Positions 47,629 to 59,030 of a DNA stretch of 64,000 bases are shown here, in pieces (position 1 is the first letter of the stretch; the number at the start of each line of letters is the position of its first letter). The notes beneath the pieces are model-generated. The model was not told where the DNA came from. It worked only from the letters and a program-made list of their open reading frames with translations, and did no database searches. The stretch is from contig CP093831.1 of NCBI GenBank assembly GCA_033063855.1, positions 17,484,001 to 17,548,000 on the forward strand. Reading direction: 5' to 3'. The position numbers and the translations under genes were made by a program. The stretch is from Smittia aterrima. Lineage: Eukaryota > Arthropoda > Insecta > Diptera > Chironomidae.

Positions 47629-50277
47629 TTAATCAATCCAAGCAAAGTTTGGATCTGTCGATTTCTCTACCCGACTCGACAAAGAGGGAATGATAGCACC
47701 ACGAAGATTCGCAGTTAAAGCGCTGTCGCGATTTTCAGGAATGATTTGGTTTTTTGCTGACTTATTTGTCGATTCTTCTTCTTCTTCGAATGCATGATTA
47801 TCGTAAGGAATAGAGCGAGATCCCTTTCGGTTTGACAAGATACCGCTGCGAATGGAAAATGACTTTTTACGTTTGTGACTCCTACGCGAAAATTTTTCGC
47901 TGACGTTGAAATTAGACCAATCTTGGTTGGCTTGATCCTTGGCCTGGAAACAAGAGAAATCAGTTTTTGCATAAAAGTTTTTTGTTTATCTTACATTGTA
48001 AATTTCCTCAATGCAGTAATCATGCCCAGGGTTGCGTCCAATTTTCGGAATGTTTAACATTTCCTTGAGATCAAGTTGTAACGGAGTTAACGCTGAAAGT
48101 GCTCGAGAGATTCCAATCTAAATGTGGAAAGACTCGTTAAAGCTATTGAATTTGAGACCTCGGTGGATGTACGCAAATAATTTTCCTTTGAAAATTCACT
48201 TTTCTTTTATGAATCTTTAAAAATAAATTCGCGTATAAATATTTCGATTTGGTTTAAAATCTTTGTGGTTTCTTAATTGAATTTGAGTTCCTCGAAAGTG
48301 TCTCGACTTCAGAACCTTCGAAGTATTTTCCACCTTGAAAGTTACTCGTCGTTGAGGCTTTTGAATTATTTCGGACTTTTGTCGGATAAAGAAAATTTGT
48401 GGTACATCCACACTGATCGGAACTTTCGGATAATTTACTGAAGTATGATTGATACGATGCTCCATCAAATCAGCTCCAACGAGCTCCTCATTCGGATCCA
48501 TTCTGATTGGAACAATTTTGTTGATAATCCAAAGAAGTAAACAAGTGGTGAAAACTCCCTGTGAAAGTTCATTGTCTTTAAAATGATTCTTAAAGCTTTT
48601 CGAAGCTTACCCAACAAAGCAAACACAATGCAGCAAGTGATTGAATGCCTAATAAGTACCAGCCTCCACCTTTGAATAAACCCATTCTGCCATTTGTTGT
48701 TGCCAGAGGAATCGGATTATCGGCAAATAATCCAACAGCTGCAAATTCGAAAGGATTTTTCTTAAGAGAACTTCAAGAGACCTGCCATAATTCTCACCAA
48801 GCACTCCCCAGATTCCTCCTAATCCGTGGACTGCAGAAGCTCCAACCGGATCATCGACTCCCATTTTATCAAAAACTGGAGTAAGAAATGAAACAAGAAT
48901 CGCTCCAATCGTACCAACTAAAATTGCTTCCCAAGCTCTATAAAGAAAGCAACCCGCAGTAACTGAAACCAACGAAGCTAGGATTCCGTTAATCAAATCT
49001 AAAATATCGACACGGCCATCGTTTCTAATAAGCGAGTAAACTGTCGCAAAAGTTCCTCCCCCAAATGAACCGAGCATCGTCATGACAGCTGCTCGGGCTG
49101 AGTAAATCCATTTCGCTCCAGAAACTCTGTTGAAGAATCGAAGATTTAAATAAGCTTTCATTTTGAAAGCTTACAAAAGCTCAAGTGTCTTGAAGTGAAC
49201 TTCAAAAAGAGAAGGCAAAGAAGCTTCTTACCCATAAGTGCTTCCAGAATTAAAAGCCAACCATCCTAGAAGTCAAATTAGTTTAATTTGAATACTTGAC
49301 ATTGCATTAAATTGAATCTCACCCCACCAAAGAACAAACAATCCCTGAAATTCATTAATAACTTATGAGCTTAAATAATTTCTCTAAGTATTATTCAACT
49401 TTACCATGCAAGCATTTACGGGACTTCCGAGAGGTAACGGAGCAATTCCATTTGCATAACGTCCGAGTCTAGGACCAAGCATTGCTGCTGATGCAAAGGC
49501 TGATGCTCCTGAATCAATAAAACTTTAAGTCTTGGAAATTTGAGAAAAAAATATTGAACTCCTACCACCGATTAAATGAACTGGTCCACTCCCAGCAATA
49601 TCGACAACGCCTGAGTGAGAATTCAAACTTTATTAAACTTCTTTGACCTTTTATGTAAGATTTCTCACCAAGATTATGAAGAAATCCGTGTTCACCCCAA
49701 ACCCATCCAGCAGGAATGCAATAAATTACTGTGTTCAATAATGAGAACAAACAATAAGCTTTGAAGTTGCAGCGCTCAGCCATTGCACCACTGACGATTG
49801 TCGTTGCCGTCGTTGAAAAGGAAAGTTGAAAGAGGAATGCAGCGAAGATAGGCCCCATTAGTGGATCGTCGACTCCTGGATCGATAAAGAAATCTCCTAA
49901 AGCGATAAAAGGATTTGACAAGGAACCTCGACCAAACGAGAAACCGTAACCAAAGATCCAATACGTGAAACCTCCAAGTACAACGTCGATAATATTCTTC
50001 ATCATAATGTTGACTTCGTTTTTAACAGACACGCATCCCGACTCTAACATTCCAAAGCCTGTGGAAATTCTCTTCTCAAAAACATAAAATTTCAAAGCGT
50101 ATAGCTTTAATTACCTGTTTGCATGGTGAATATTATAAATGAACTTGTCAAAACCCAGTTTGTATCTGCGATATCTAAATCGTACATTCCGGGAACGACG
50201 TAGCTGCTATTCCTTGCGAAAGAATGGAAAGCGTTCATCGCCGAAGCTGTGCTGTTATCAATCGCTGCCTTTCCCAT
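47629..50277 (-). CDS. Amt: Amt-type ammonium transporter
   Basis: Eleven exons: 50277-50115, 50058-49669, 49610-49566, 49508-49405, 49344-49323, 49265-49232, 49126-48798, 48738-48611, 48558-48439, 48117-47995, 47943-47629. They sum to 1773 nt (590 residues) with all phases consistent. Signatures: QLSFSTTATT..GAMAERC, DIAGSGPVHLIGG with the first pore histidine, WWGWLAFNSGSTYG, and SAVHGLGGIWG with the second pore histidine. Such proteins conduct ammonium across the plasma membrane as trimers with 11 membrane spans. The C-terminal cytoplasmic tail (last two exons) has IGISRALSALTPLQLDLKE, typical of insect Amt, followed by a basic then acidic low-complexity end. It includes a 22-nt micro-exon and a 59-nt intron. 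AATAAA (minus) is at 47597-47592, 32 nt after the stop. Confidence 0.93.
48118..48438 (-). other. Amt intron that is largely open in frame
   Basis: This 321-nt intron (GTAAAT...ATTTAG) starts in phase 0. If retained, translation continues for 73 codons to TAA at 48219-48217, giving a basic tail. The spliced form is preferred because the next exon matches known Amt tails. Confidence 0.5.
49151..49173. repeat. Perfect inverted repeat in an Amt intron
   Basis: Arms TAAGCTTTCA (49151-49160) and TGAAAGCTTA (49164-49173) flank a 3-base loop, inside the intron between exons 49126-48798 and 49265-49232. Confidence 0.8.
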
Positions 50278-50767
50278 GATTAACTTTTACTTAAATTTAG
50301 GACGACAACTGTTTTCGGTCTATTGACGACCGTCGCTCAACTGAAACTGAAATACGATCAAAGCTCAAGTTTATTTTAAAAGCGACGTGCAGTAAATTAA
50401 TAGAGAGCTTTGGTAATGACATTCAGCTGGTTTCCGCTTACAAAGCCTCTCATTAAAGGACATGCAAATGAAATTAACGCAATTGATGTTCTGAGACTTG
50501 CAATCAAACGGTGGAAGATTAGCATGACAAAATAGAATCAAATCAATTTGTCAATCAGGACCAAGAGAGTCTCACTGAACTAATTCTCGAAGGCCAAGTT
50601 CATTTTATTGAGTTCAGACGCATCACATGAAAAATTGATGAAGTAATTTGAATAAATCAAAGTCACGACTGAAAAAATTTAGATTGAAACAAAACAACTT
50701 TGGAATAATTTTGATAGCTTTTCCTTAGCTCAACTTCTCTTAAGACTAAAATCTTAGACACCGAGGA
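50278..50767 (-). other. Upstream region of Amt and spacer before YPEL5 end
   Basis: Promoter region of Amt must lie here. No TATA or initiator of good quality was recognised. Sequence is AT-rich with no coding frame of interest. Confidence 0.5.
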
Positions 50768-50773
50768 TTTATT
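50768..50773 (-). terminator. Poly(A) signal of YPEL5
   Basis: AATAAA on the minus strand, 46 nt after the YPEL5 stop. Confidence 0.55.
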
Positions 50774-50819
50774 AAAAAGTATATTGAAAAGAATTAAATC
50801 TGAACGAATCACAAAGTTT

Positions 50820-51365
50820 TTAGTTTTCATCGTAGTTCCGCGATCGATTGCCACGCTCAAAGCCGTTCGGTGATTCGTTGAATCCTTCTGACTCAGAGAT
50901 CAATGCATGTTCAAGGATAACGCGACCTTCTTTGTAACGTTGACTATCTTCGGTGGCAAACTCGTACATCCAACCAAGTTTCGTCTTACAGTTCTTGCAC
51001 ATCACATCACGAACCATGTGACGGCCAGTCAACATCACCTGCGCAGGGAATGGTAATTATAAATTAATAAGAACTTATCGACCTCTCAAGAGCTAAATGA
51101 AAATATCCCTACACGATCTTGAACATTGCTAAATGTAAGATTGACGACTTTCTTGAACAGATAGGCGCGGCCTGTTGATCCAGTGAATCTGTCGAGAAAG
51201 TTTTGTTGGAAAATCAAGATTTTCAGACTCAAAATATTTTGCGACTCAAAAAAGAAATTCTCACCTCGTCGAGATTAGCTGACTCTTGTTCGTCAAATTT
51301 GTATCACACTGTCGACAGTTAAACAACTTTGTGCCACCGATATGCTCCAGGAAGACTCGACCCAT
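50820..51365 (-). CDS. Ypel5: Yippee-like zinc-binding protein, YPEL5 type
   Basis: Three exons, 51365-51265, 51188-51113 and 51038-50820 (396 nt, 131 residues). The Yippee zinc ligands are in place: Cys17, Cys20, Cys73 and Cys76, giving the exact C-x2-C-x52-C-x2-C spacing. The middle intron uses a GTAGGG donor in phase 0. The core (GRHMVRDVMCKNCKTKLGWM) is nearly invariant in animals. YPEL5 is known as a component of, and substrate-selectivity factor for, the GID/CTLH ubiquitin ligase. The last 20 or so residues (SPNGFERGNRSRNYDEN) are a variable extension. AATAAA (minus) is at 50773-50768. The start lies 110 nt after the asteroid stop on the same strand. Confidence 0.95.
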
Positions 51366-51463
51366 CGTAAACTTAAATTATTTTGAAAAATTTCGCCACA
51401 CAAAAAATGAAAACAAAGTCGAGTCAAAACAAAGAAAAAAGATGATTCCATGTAAAATGGGAA

Positions 51464-51469
51464 TTTATT
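51464..51469 (-). terminator. Poly(A) signal of asteroid
   Basis: AATAAA on the minus strand, only 6 nt after the stop codon at 51478-51476. With it the asteroid 3' end would fall about 75-90 nt before the YPEL5 ATG. Confidence 0.55.
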
Positions 51470-51475
51470 TTGTCT

Positions 51476-54043
51476 TCAACTAAGATTTCTTAACAGCTGA
51501 GAGAATTTGTTATTTAAATCCTCGAATTCATTGTCGGATTCTGAGTTCTTCTCAACACAGTCGTCAGTTTTTGGCGGTGGCTTCACTTTCTTCGGCTTAG
51601 GCTTCGATTTGATCTTCTTGGGCACTTCCACAGTGTCTGATGTTTCGATTTTCAAGTCGGGCAGAGCCGTTATGCAAATCTCATAAATTCGATTGAATAT
51701 TGCAAGAAGCGATGGCGAATTATTGAAGATGTAACTTTTGATGTATTCCATGGAGTTACTCCTCGATTTTAAGTTCAGGTACATGTTGTACAAGAAGAGT
51801 CCATTGAAGTAATTTTCGATCTTGATGTTATCGAAAGGATAATTCAGGAACGGATTGAGAGAATAAAAGTTGAATGTGACGGATTGAAGTTCAGAAAACG
51901 TATGAACAACGTTCCTTCTGAAGTCAGCGTGTTTCCGTTGGAACTTTGGAGAGATCGAATAATGGCAAATTAGATTCTCTAGACCAAGAAGTGCTTCGGG
52001 CTTTGCCACGTTTTTGATAATCGATCTTAGTGGGACATCTTTGAAAGTCTCTGCTGACTCCAACTCTTTTGCTTTGTATTCTTTAAGGAGTTTGTCAAAG
52101 TTCTTCAAGAATTTTCCACTGTCTCGATGAACCTTTTCGCATTTCTTATCGACAATGCTAATCGCGATGAGTCCAATAATGACAGTTTGAAGGAAAACTG
52201 AAGTCGCAGTTGTTGAACGTTTCATCCAATAAATCACTGCAAGTATGTAAAGCTGATGAGGTTCCGGAATCTCCTTGATCAACTCGAAAATCTGATCGCC
52301 ATTCCTGAATCCTTTCTCGAAGATTTTCTTGATGAATCGAATATTCTTTTTCTCCTCGGGATCGAAGTCAGTGACAGTTGGGAACACGTTTGGTTCAATT
52401 TTTTTGACTTCGTAGCGAACCTGCTTTGGAACTCTTGTGTAGTAATAAAGTGGAGGCACCTCAGGTGAATGAAGAATTGAATAAAGAAGATTTAAAATGG
52501 GATAAGAGATTGCATTGCTATCGCTTCCACTGAAATCTTCGACTTGTGGATAATTTATATATCTTTTGCATCGCAAAACGTCTACGAGGAAGCGAGGCGT
52601 GGAGCCAGAGTTATAAATATCTTTGAACCACTCGGGGAAAATAAATCGCTTGCGTCTAATGATTTCGGGGACTTCTTCCTCGTCCTCGTCGCTAAGTTTG
52701 CCTTCGTTTGGATCTTGGAAATCGTCATCGTCGCTGTTTTTAACTTCAAATCCGTCAGTTTGTTGAGGCTCTGCTTCTTCTTCAGCTTCCTCGATCTCTT
52801 CCTCTAATTCTGATTCATTTTCCTCTTGCTCTTCTTCGCATGCTTCTTCCTCTTCATTCTCACTCTCTTCTGCCATTAACTCTTCAATATCCATTTCAAG
52901 CACTTCATTTTCTTCTTGCTCATCGATTGGCTGCTCTTCAAATCCGAAATACTCAAAACTCTTGCTGTGAACCATTCGATAGCCTCGCATTGCACTTCTT
53001 ATTTGAAACCATAGCTTGGGCCGTTGATAATGTTTCACACAATCAAGAATCTTTTTGATGGCTGATCGAAGCGTCTCATGTTGTAGCCAATTTAAAAGTG
53101 TGTAGATTTTCTTTTGCTGTGGCGAAAGATTTTTCTTTTTCTTGATTGTTCGTCGACTAACGTTCCTGAAGAATTTAGCAAACCACTTTCGTGAGATGAA
53201 ATCATTGCCGAGCATAATTGCAAACAAGGGAAGCATGTCATTCTCTAGCACACCATCAGTCAAGTTTTCAATTGTGTACATGCAGCAATCGAGATAGTTG
53301 TAAGTGGTTTCTTCGACAGGTTCATCACCATTCTCTTCGGTCTCAACGACAATCTTCTTATTAGCTTTTCGTTTAACGTTCTTCTGACCCTTCTGCTTCT
53401 TTTTCATGATTTCAACTTCAAAAGATTTGCTGCTCGTAACTGTTTTCTTATAAACTTGATGGGTGATCGTCACGTAAGGTATATATTGTCCGTCGAAAAT
53501 GTAGAAATCAGAATCATAACTGAGTACGGGACAGTTCAGCTTTCTTGCGAGAATTGCTAAAATATTAAACGAAATTAATAAATAGTCGAAGAATTTATTT
53601 ACCCACTAACCGATTTCATTATCAGCTTCGAAGAAACAGCGATAAACCTTAACATTGCAACTTTTGACTGCACTGACGAAAGTTTCACGCATCTGAAGTG
53701 GAAGCGCCATATAACTTTCCAAAGGGATAATGTACTTGATGACGCCAATTCGAGCTCGAAGTCTTTCTTTAGTCGTCTTCATCTTTCTCATCTCGTAACC
53801 GCCATCGAGTAGAACGTATGGTGTCACATTACACTTCTTGAGCATTGCAAAGAATTCCACAACAGTTCTGAAGAATTCATCGTAATTTCCTCCAAAAGCG
53901 GACAATCCACGGTCGCACTGTTTGTAAAGTTGTGAACACAAATTATCTCCATCTATAACAAGATTGCAGTCACGCAATTCATGTGGATCAAGATAACGTT
54001 CAGCATGTTTAGCTATGAAAGTTGTTAATCCTCTCACTCCCAT
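51476..54043 (-). CDS. ast: Asteroid homologue (XPG/FEN-type nuclease-fold protein)
   Basis: Two exons, 54043-53611 and 53556-51476 (2514 nt, 837 residues), separated by a 54-nt intron. The N-terminus MGVRGLTTFI with LVIDGDNLC is the XPG N region. The I region has FFEADNEIA joined across the intron to ILARKLNCPVLSYDSDF, so the acidic metal ligands are retained. Asteroid was found in Drosophila as a gene interacting with EGF-receptor/Star signalling; its biochemical activity is not settled. Residues about 351-442 are an extremely Glu/Asp-rich insert. A basic KKKQKGQKNVKRKANKK stretch near residues 195-212 may be a nuclear signal. The C-terminus is Lys/Pro-rich. AATAAA (minus) lies at 51469-51464, immediately after the stop. 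Confidence 0.93.
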
Positions 54044-54315
54044 AATTTATTAAACTTATGATCTTGATACACGAGGTTTGAAGATTTCAATTGTGCAAAG
54101 GATTTTTGTCTTGATTTCACTTTGATCCAACGTAGATGAATTTATTATTTAAACTAAATGCTTTTCATTCACTATTCACTTTCTTGTTTAATTAAATTCA
54201 TTGATTTCTCTCAGCCAAACTCGCTGCCGCCGACAAATCTAAACAATAAAACTGCTTACCGACAAATCTGCTTACCGACGGAGGGCGGAAAGAAGAAACG
54301 AATCAACACAAAAAA
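54044..54315. promoter_or_regulatory. Divergent promoter region between asteroid and PIG-X
   Basis: The 272 bp between the two ATGs must serve both genes. It holds repeats: CCGACAAATCT at 54230-54240 and 54259-54269, and CTGCTTACCGAC at 54252-54263 and again 16 bp on at 54268-54279. No TATA box is evident on either strand. Confidence 0.65.
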
Positions 54316-55060
54316 ATGTTTCTGGAAATATTAATAGCTTCGTTCATCATGAGCAGCATAGAATCAATAGAAGTAAGGACCTTTCTGAAGATGGAGATTG
54401 TCAACAGCGGCTTCCACAGGTACTTTTTTAATTGAAATTTCCCTAAAATCCTTTTGCAATGTTTTCATTTTTAGAGAAATAAGTTACAATCTTCGCTTCT
54501 CGCCGGTTGCTAACTGCGACTTGTTGTTAGTTCAAGACATTCCAAGCTCAGTTTATGTGGACAATGATCAGCTATTCAATCTCAATAAACTCAATAAGCT
54601 GAAAAGTTATGTAGCGAGTTATGTAGACGTCGAGCAGCCAACAGCGAAATCGAATCCCTTCAAGGTCTACATTTTCAATCAAGTTAGAAAGACAATGAAC
54701 ATCACATTACCAGTTCATTTTCGATATCATGATCCTAGTGACAAGAAGTTCAATCGAGTCGAGATAGAAAGTCCTAAAATTTACTTTTCGAATTGCCAGC
54801 AACGAGGAAAAATAGTTCAACTGCCTTGTGTAAACAGCTCAGATATTACAGATATTCTAGATATCGATGAGATCTCACAGTGTCCGTGGGTAGAGACTGA
54901 AATCGCTCCGATCACACTTAGTTTTCTAATCCCCGTGGGAAATATTCAATCGTACGCCTTCGTACTCCCAGTGACGCTCTTCATTAGTTGGATTGCTTGT
55001 CTATTCTTGACTTACGTAATCATTAAGAAATCACGAGAAATTAACAAGAAACTGTTATGA
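54316..55060 (+). CDS. PIG-X: PIG-X-like subunit of GPI mannosyltransferase I
   Basis: Two exons, 54316-54419 and 54475-55060 (690 nt, 229 residues), with a 55-nt intron. A signal peptide begins MFLEILIASFIM. The lumenal domain has the family hallmark LPVHFRYHDPS followed by IYFSNCQQ, where the family has a similar Cys. One membrane span (about residues 196-219, FVLPVTLFISWIACLFLTYV) precedes a short basic cytoplasmic end with KSREINKKLL. PIG-X is a type I ER membrane protein that stabilises PIG-M, which adds the first mannose to GPI precursors. Divergent from asteroid and convergent with the SLC17-type gene. Confidence 0.85.
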
Positions 55061-55104
55061 AAAAAGAAGTGAAACGAAAAGCATTCCTAATTTAGAAAAT
55101 TTTG

Positions 55105-55119
55105 AATAAACTTTTTTAT
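55105..55119. terminator. Interleaved convergent poly(A) signals
   Basis: AATAAA on plus at 55105-55110 (for PIG-X) and AATAAA on minus at 55119-55114 (for the SLC17-type gene) lie 3 bases apart, so the two 3' UTRs should overlap antisense by a few tens of bases. Confidence 0.6.
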
Positions 55120-55245
55120 TAAATTACAACAAGAATCTTGTTGCACAATAACTTATCGAATTAAAATCTAACGCGTTATTGTTACAGTCTTTGTACACTA
55201 TGTAGTTTGTTAAGATAAGGATGACGCTAAAGGTAAAAGAGTGGC

Positions 55246-58200
55246 TTAGTATTCCATTGCAGGATTTTCCACGCCATCATCTTAAAACGAAAAAAAAGTT
55301 AAAATCGTGATTTCAGTTGATGACATTCGCAACTTACTTCGTTTTCTCTCAGCATTAGGATCATTCCATGGCTGAATACTGGCACGTCCGAATATGATGA
55401 ACTGTAGATTTCCAAGGAAATAAACTCCCGCTGAGATGAAGAAGATAATTCGCCACTGGACTGGGTCAGTCTACGGGAAATTAAAAATATTTTAATGAAA
55501 TTCCATTGAGATCATTAATCATCTTACCGCATCGTTTAACACAAATCCGACAAGTAAGGGTGCAATAATTGACATAACGTTAGCACTACAATTAGTGATG
55601 CCCATCAACGTTCCGCTGTGATTTGGTGCCAAGTCGAGATGATTGATTTGGAAACCCAAGTAAGTGGCGGCGTTGATTCCGACAGCAATTGTGACAAGAG
55701 TAACTGCGAGAGACTTTTCAGTGACATAAGCCAAGCAGATCAATGCTGTCATCGGACCCCAAAGACCGATTGAGTTGAAAAGCTTTCTCGAGAATTCTAC
55801 TTTTAGGATCTTCTTGTTGTTCAACCAATCAGCAAATGGACTAAGAATGAGACTTATCGTCATCATCGCCAAGTATGGCAAAGCAGAAAGCAAAGCATTC
55901 TCCTTAATGTTGAAATGCAAAACATTCTTCATGTAAGATGGAATTTCAGTAAGAATTGTCCAGAAGCCCCAATTATGAGCAGAGTGGGCGATAGTCAAAG
56001 CAATGACTGGAGGAGATGTGAAAAGAGCTCTCCATGGCGTTTTGATTGGCTGCAAATGTTAATTCATTAGGTAAACATTTAAAAAAAAACCTTTTAACGC
56101 TTACTCGTGCTCCATGATCGCTCGTGTTCAACGAAGATTCAATAAAGTGTTTTTCTTCCGGTGAGATTCTTCCTGGTGGGCAATCATTTGGTGAGCTCGC
56201 TCCATAAAAGAAATAGAGAATCGACCAGACAAGTCCAGCAACTCCACTGAAGTAGAAAATACTTGGCCATCCCATTGATGAAGATGCGAGAACTCCTGAA
56301 ACTGCCAACATCACAACAGTTCCGAACTGAGCGCCCGAATAGCAATAAGTTCCAATCGTTCCTCGTTCACTTGGTGGAGCCCATTGAGCGAGAAGTGTGT
56401 GAGTATAAAAGAAATTATTAACAAAAATCTAAAGAAAAGAATAAAAGAATTTACGTTGAGGGGAAGATCACACCTTGGCATAATCCTTGAACAACACGAA
56501 GTGCAGCGACGGCTTGCCAGTTGCCGAAGCTAGCAAACTTTGGCGTCAGAAGATTGAGCAATGAACATAAAGTGATCGACACGAGCAACATGATTTTTCC
56601 TCCAAACTTCTTCGCTAATTGTCCTCCGGGTATCTGTGTCAAGACATAGCCCCAGAAGAATGATGAGAGCACAAGGGACTTCTCCTTCTCACCCCAGTCG
56701 AACTCTGGGAAGTCAGGGTTGGTGCTGTTTTTATCTGTCATCGCTACGATCGCCACTGACATGTTGACTCGCTCAGCGTAAGTGATCGTCAGACAAAGGA
56801 AAAGAAGAATTACTTGGACATGACGGAAGCCAAATCCCTCTGAAAAGGAAAATTTTGATAAGTCAACAGGATTAGAAAAATAAATCTACCGCTGAAGTAA
56901 TATTCGAAGCAATTCATTTGTGAGTCTGATCCAGAATGAGAAGAATTCTTGTTTTCTTCTCAGGTTGTCAAGCGTTCTGGACCAGAACTTGTTTTCTGAC
57001 AACGAAAAGTTTCGAAAACAGAATTGAGCGATTACCATAATTTGCAGTCTCGTGCAGACCTTTCGATTCGATTAAAATTATAGAGCGAATAATTTGAATT
57101 CGAGAATATTTCAGATTGAGATACACGCTATCATCCCGAATCATTCGATGTATGTCTGCTTTGAAAGTTTTTCGCAAAAACTCTTGACACGATCGCAAAT
57201 GTTTAACAAAATATTTTAATTTTGAGGTCATTACGAAATTAGTTGTGTTTTGTCATTTTCTAGCAAAAACCTAAAACTGATAACTCAACATTATTGATTC
57301 TACACTCAATAGCTGCTTCGAGTCTTATCGGTCATGTGTCATCTCGAAAAGTGAATTTACGCTTTCAATTATCAAGAACAAATATTTATGAAAGCAAATT
57401 ATGAAGAAAAAAATTTCCACTTTCAGACCTTCCGCTTCGAACCTTCGGTTGCGTATTCGATGGTAGCCGTCCATTGTCCCGTAATCCATAATTAACTGAA
57501 CCGTATTAAAGACCCATTAGGTCTATCGCAAAAAAGAAATTTTGATAATTTCCCGAACGAACAATTCAGCTGGCGAGCACTGAGTAAACAGAAGAGAAAC
57601 AATACTTGCTCACTCAATCTCGAAGCATTGAAATCTTTGTGCGTCCGTGTGTGCTATAAAGTGTTTTCGCTTTGTTTGTATTGTCGTTTTGTGCAACGCG
57701 ACTCTTGTAAACATAACGAGACTTGCTGGCTCTCTCATTTTGCTATCGATCGTCGACGTGTTGACTTCGCACAACGGAGAGAGCGATGTCTGATAAACAC
57801 GAATGTGCAACTTGAGCGTGAGAAGATTTTCTTGATGAAGCTTTCATAATCTCAACGATCAATTTAGGAAGCTAATCACACTTGAACGCGTGATTAATCA
57901 AAGATCGTTTTTTAAAGATCAAAGAATCAACAATTTTAATCGAAAATCTAGATCTCAACTTCAACTAGAAAAGCAAAAAAATAGTTTTGGTTTCGGTATA
58001 GCTTAAGATGACTCAGGTGAACGGCGGCACTTTTATTGACTTATGCAAAAACTTCTCGGAATTTTTGTCCAAGTTAAATGAACGGAGAAATATTGTGAAA
58101 ACTTTAGACAATCGCAAATTTGATTAACTGCTTCAGTCAATTAGCGAATCGATGAGTTTGGCTCGGGGATGATTGAAGAAGGCGTCAGATGTTTGTAGAA

Positions 58201-58782
58201 AGCCTAAATTTCATTATTATGATCTATTTTAAGCTTTCAACAATATTTTCTCTAAAAGATCTTTTCTCTGTTTATTTTAGTGACCGCAAGTTAATAATTA
58301 ACTCGTTTACAATGTTAATTCTCGTGGCTCCAGTGACTAACTCGACCTCACAAAAATTCCAGTCACTTATCTCAAATTAAAGACTCAAAGTGTCAACAGC
58401 GTATGCGACTATTTTTCTGAAAGCTTCGTCTCATTAAATATAATTTCAATCAAAAGCGCGAGTAAATTAATTTGCGGAAGTTTTTAGGGAATTTCGATGT
58501 CACTGATAAAACAATTTCTTTCACTTTATACCGGTATAGATTTGATTTGCGCAATTAGAAGTCAACAATCAACAAATTGCGATCATAAATCAAAATTAAG
58601 TTTTGTTTTAATTGATTCGAGATACACATGCCCACAAATATTTTTTTGTTTTTTTGTTTCTAATCAATGAGAAGTATTTTAATTGAGATTGTAGCAATTG
58701 CTATATTAAACTCACTTGGTGCCTCGCAAGCTTCCTCCTCGACTTTCTTAGATTTTTCAATTGTTTTCGCAATTTCCCTCAT
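55246..58782 (-). CDS. SLC17-type major facilitator anion/phosphate cotransporter
   Basis: Six coding exons: 58782-58716, 56839-56455, 56402-56105, 56049-55528, 55470-55338, 55280-55246, sum 1440 nt (479 residues), the normal family length. Features: VQVILLFLCLTITYAERVNMSVAIVAM (first span, split here only by the motif YAERVN), WGYVLTQIPGGQLAKKFGGK, QGVIFPSTHTLLAQWAPP and SYMKNVLHFNIKENALLSALPY are typical of SLC17, which includes sialin, vesicular glutamate and Na+/phosphate-type carriers. Substrate cannot be assigned. The intron 56403-56454 has GT at its donor but AC at the acceptor; without removing it a TAA follows at once. All other introns are GT-AG. The first intron is 1876 nt. Confidence 0.87.
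56840..58715 (-). other. First intron of the SLC17-type gene
   Basis: 1876 nt with no supported nested gene or RNA on either strand. Confidence 0.6.
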
Positions 58783-59030
58783 GTCGAACTTATTTTTTCA
58801 CTTTGTTCTATTTTAATTAAAATTGTGATAATTAAAATTTTAATAACTTGATTTGCAAGCAACTTTGTGGTTTTCGTGAAATAATTTCAACAACGCGAGC
58901 TCAATCACGAGATCCTCGATCTTCTAACACAAAGTTTAATCATTAATTCCGTAAAAGCACCGAAAGTTCGCACAACATTACGATGTAAATTTAAAACAAA
59001 AACTAACAATTAGCAGCGAACGAGCGCCTG

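Noticed and set aside
48649..48797. Read-through of the Amt frame past 48798 (ENYGRSLEVLL...)
   Set aside because: A 59-nt GT-AG intron (48739-48797) removes it and restores the conserved AVGLFADNPIPL motif.
56968..57231. 87-codon minus frame inside the first SLC17 intron
   Set aside because: No recognisable motif and no splice link to the host gene; probably chance.
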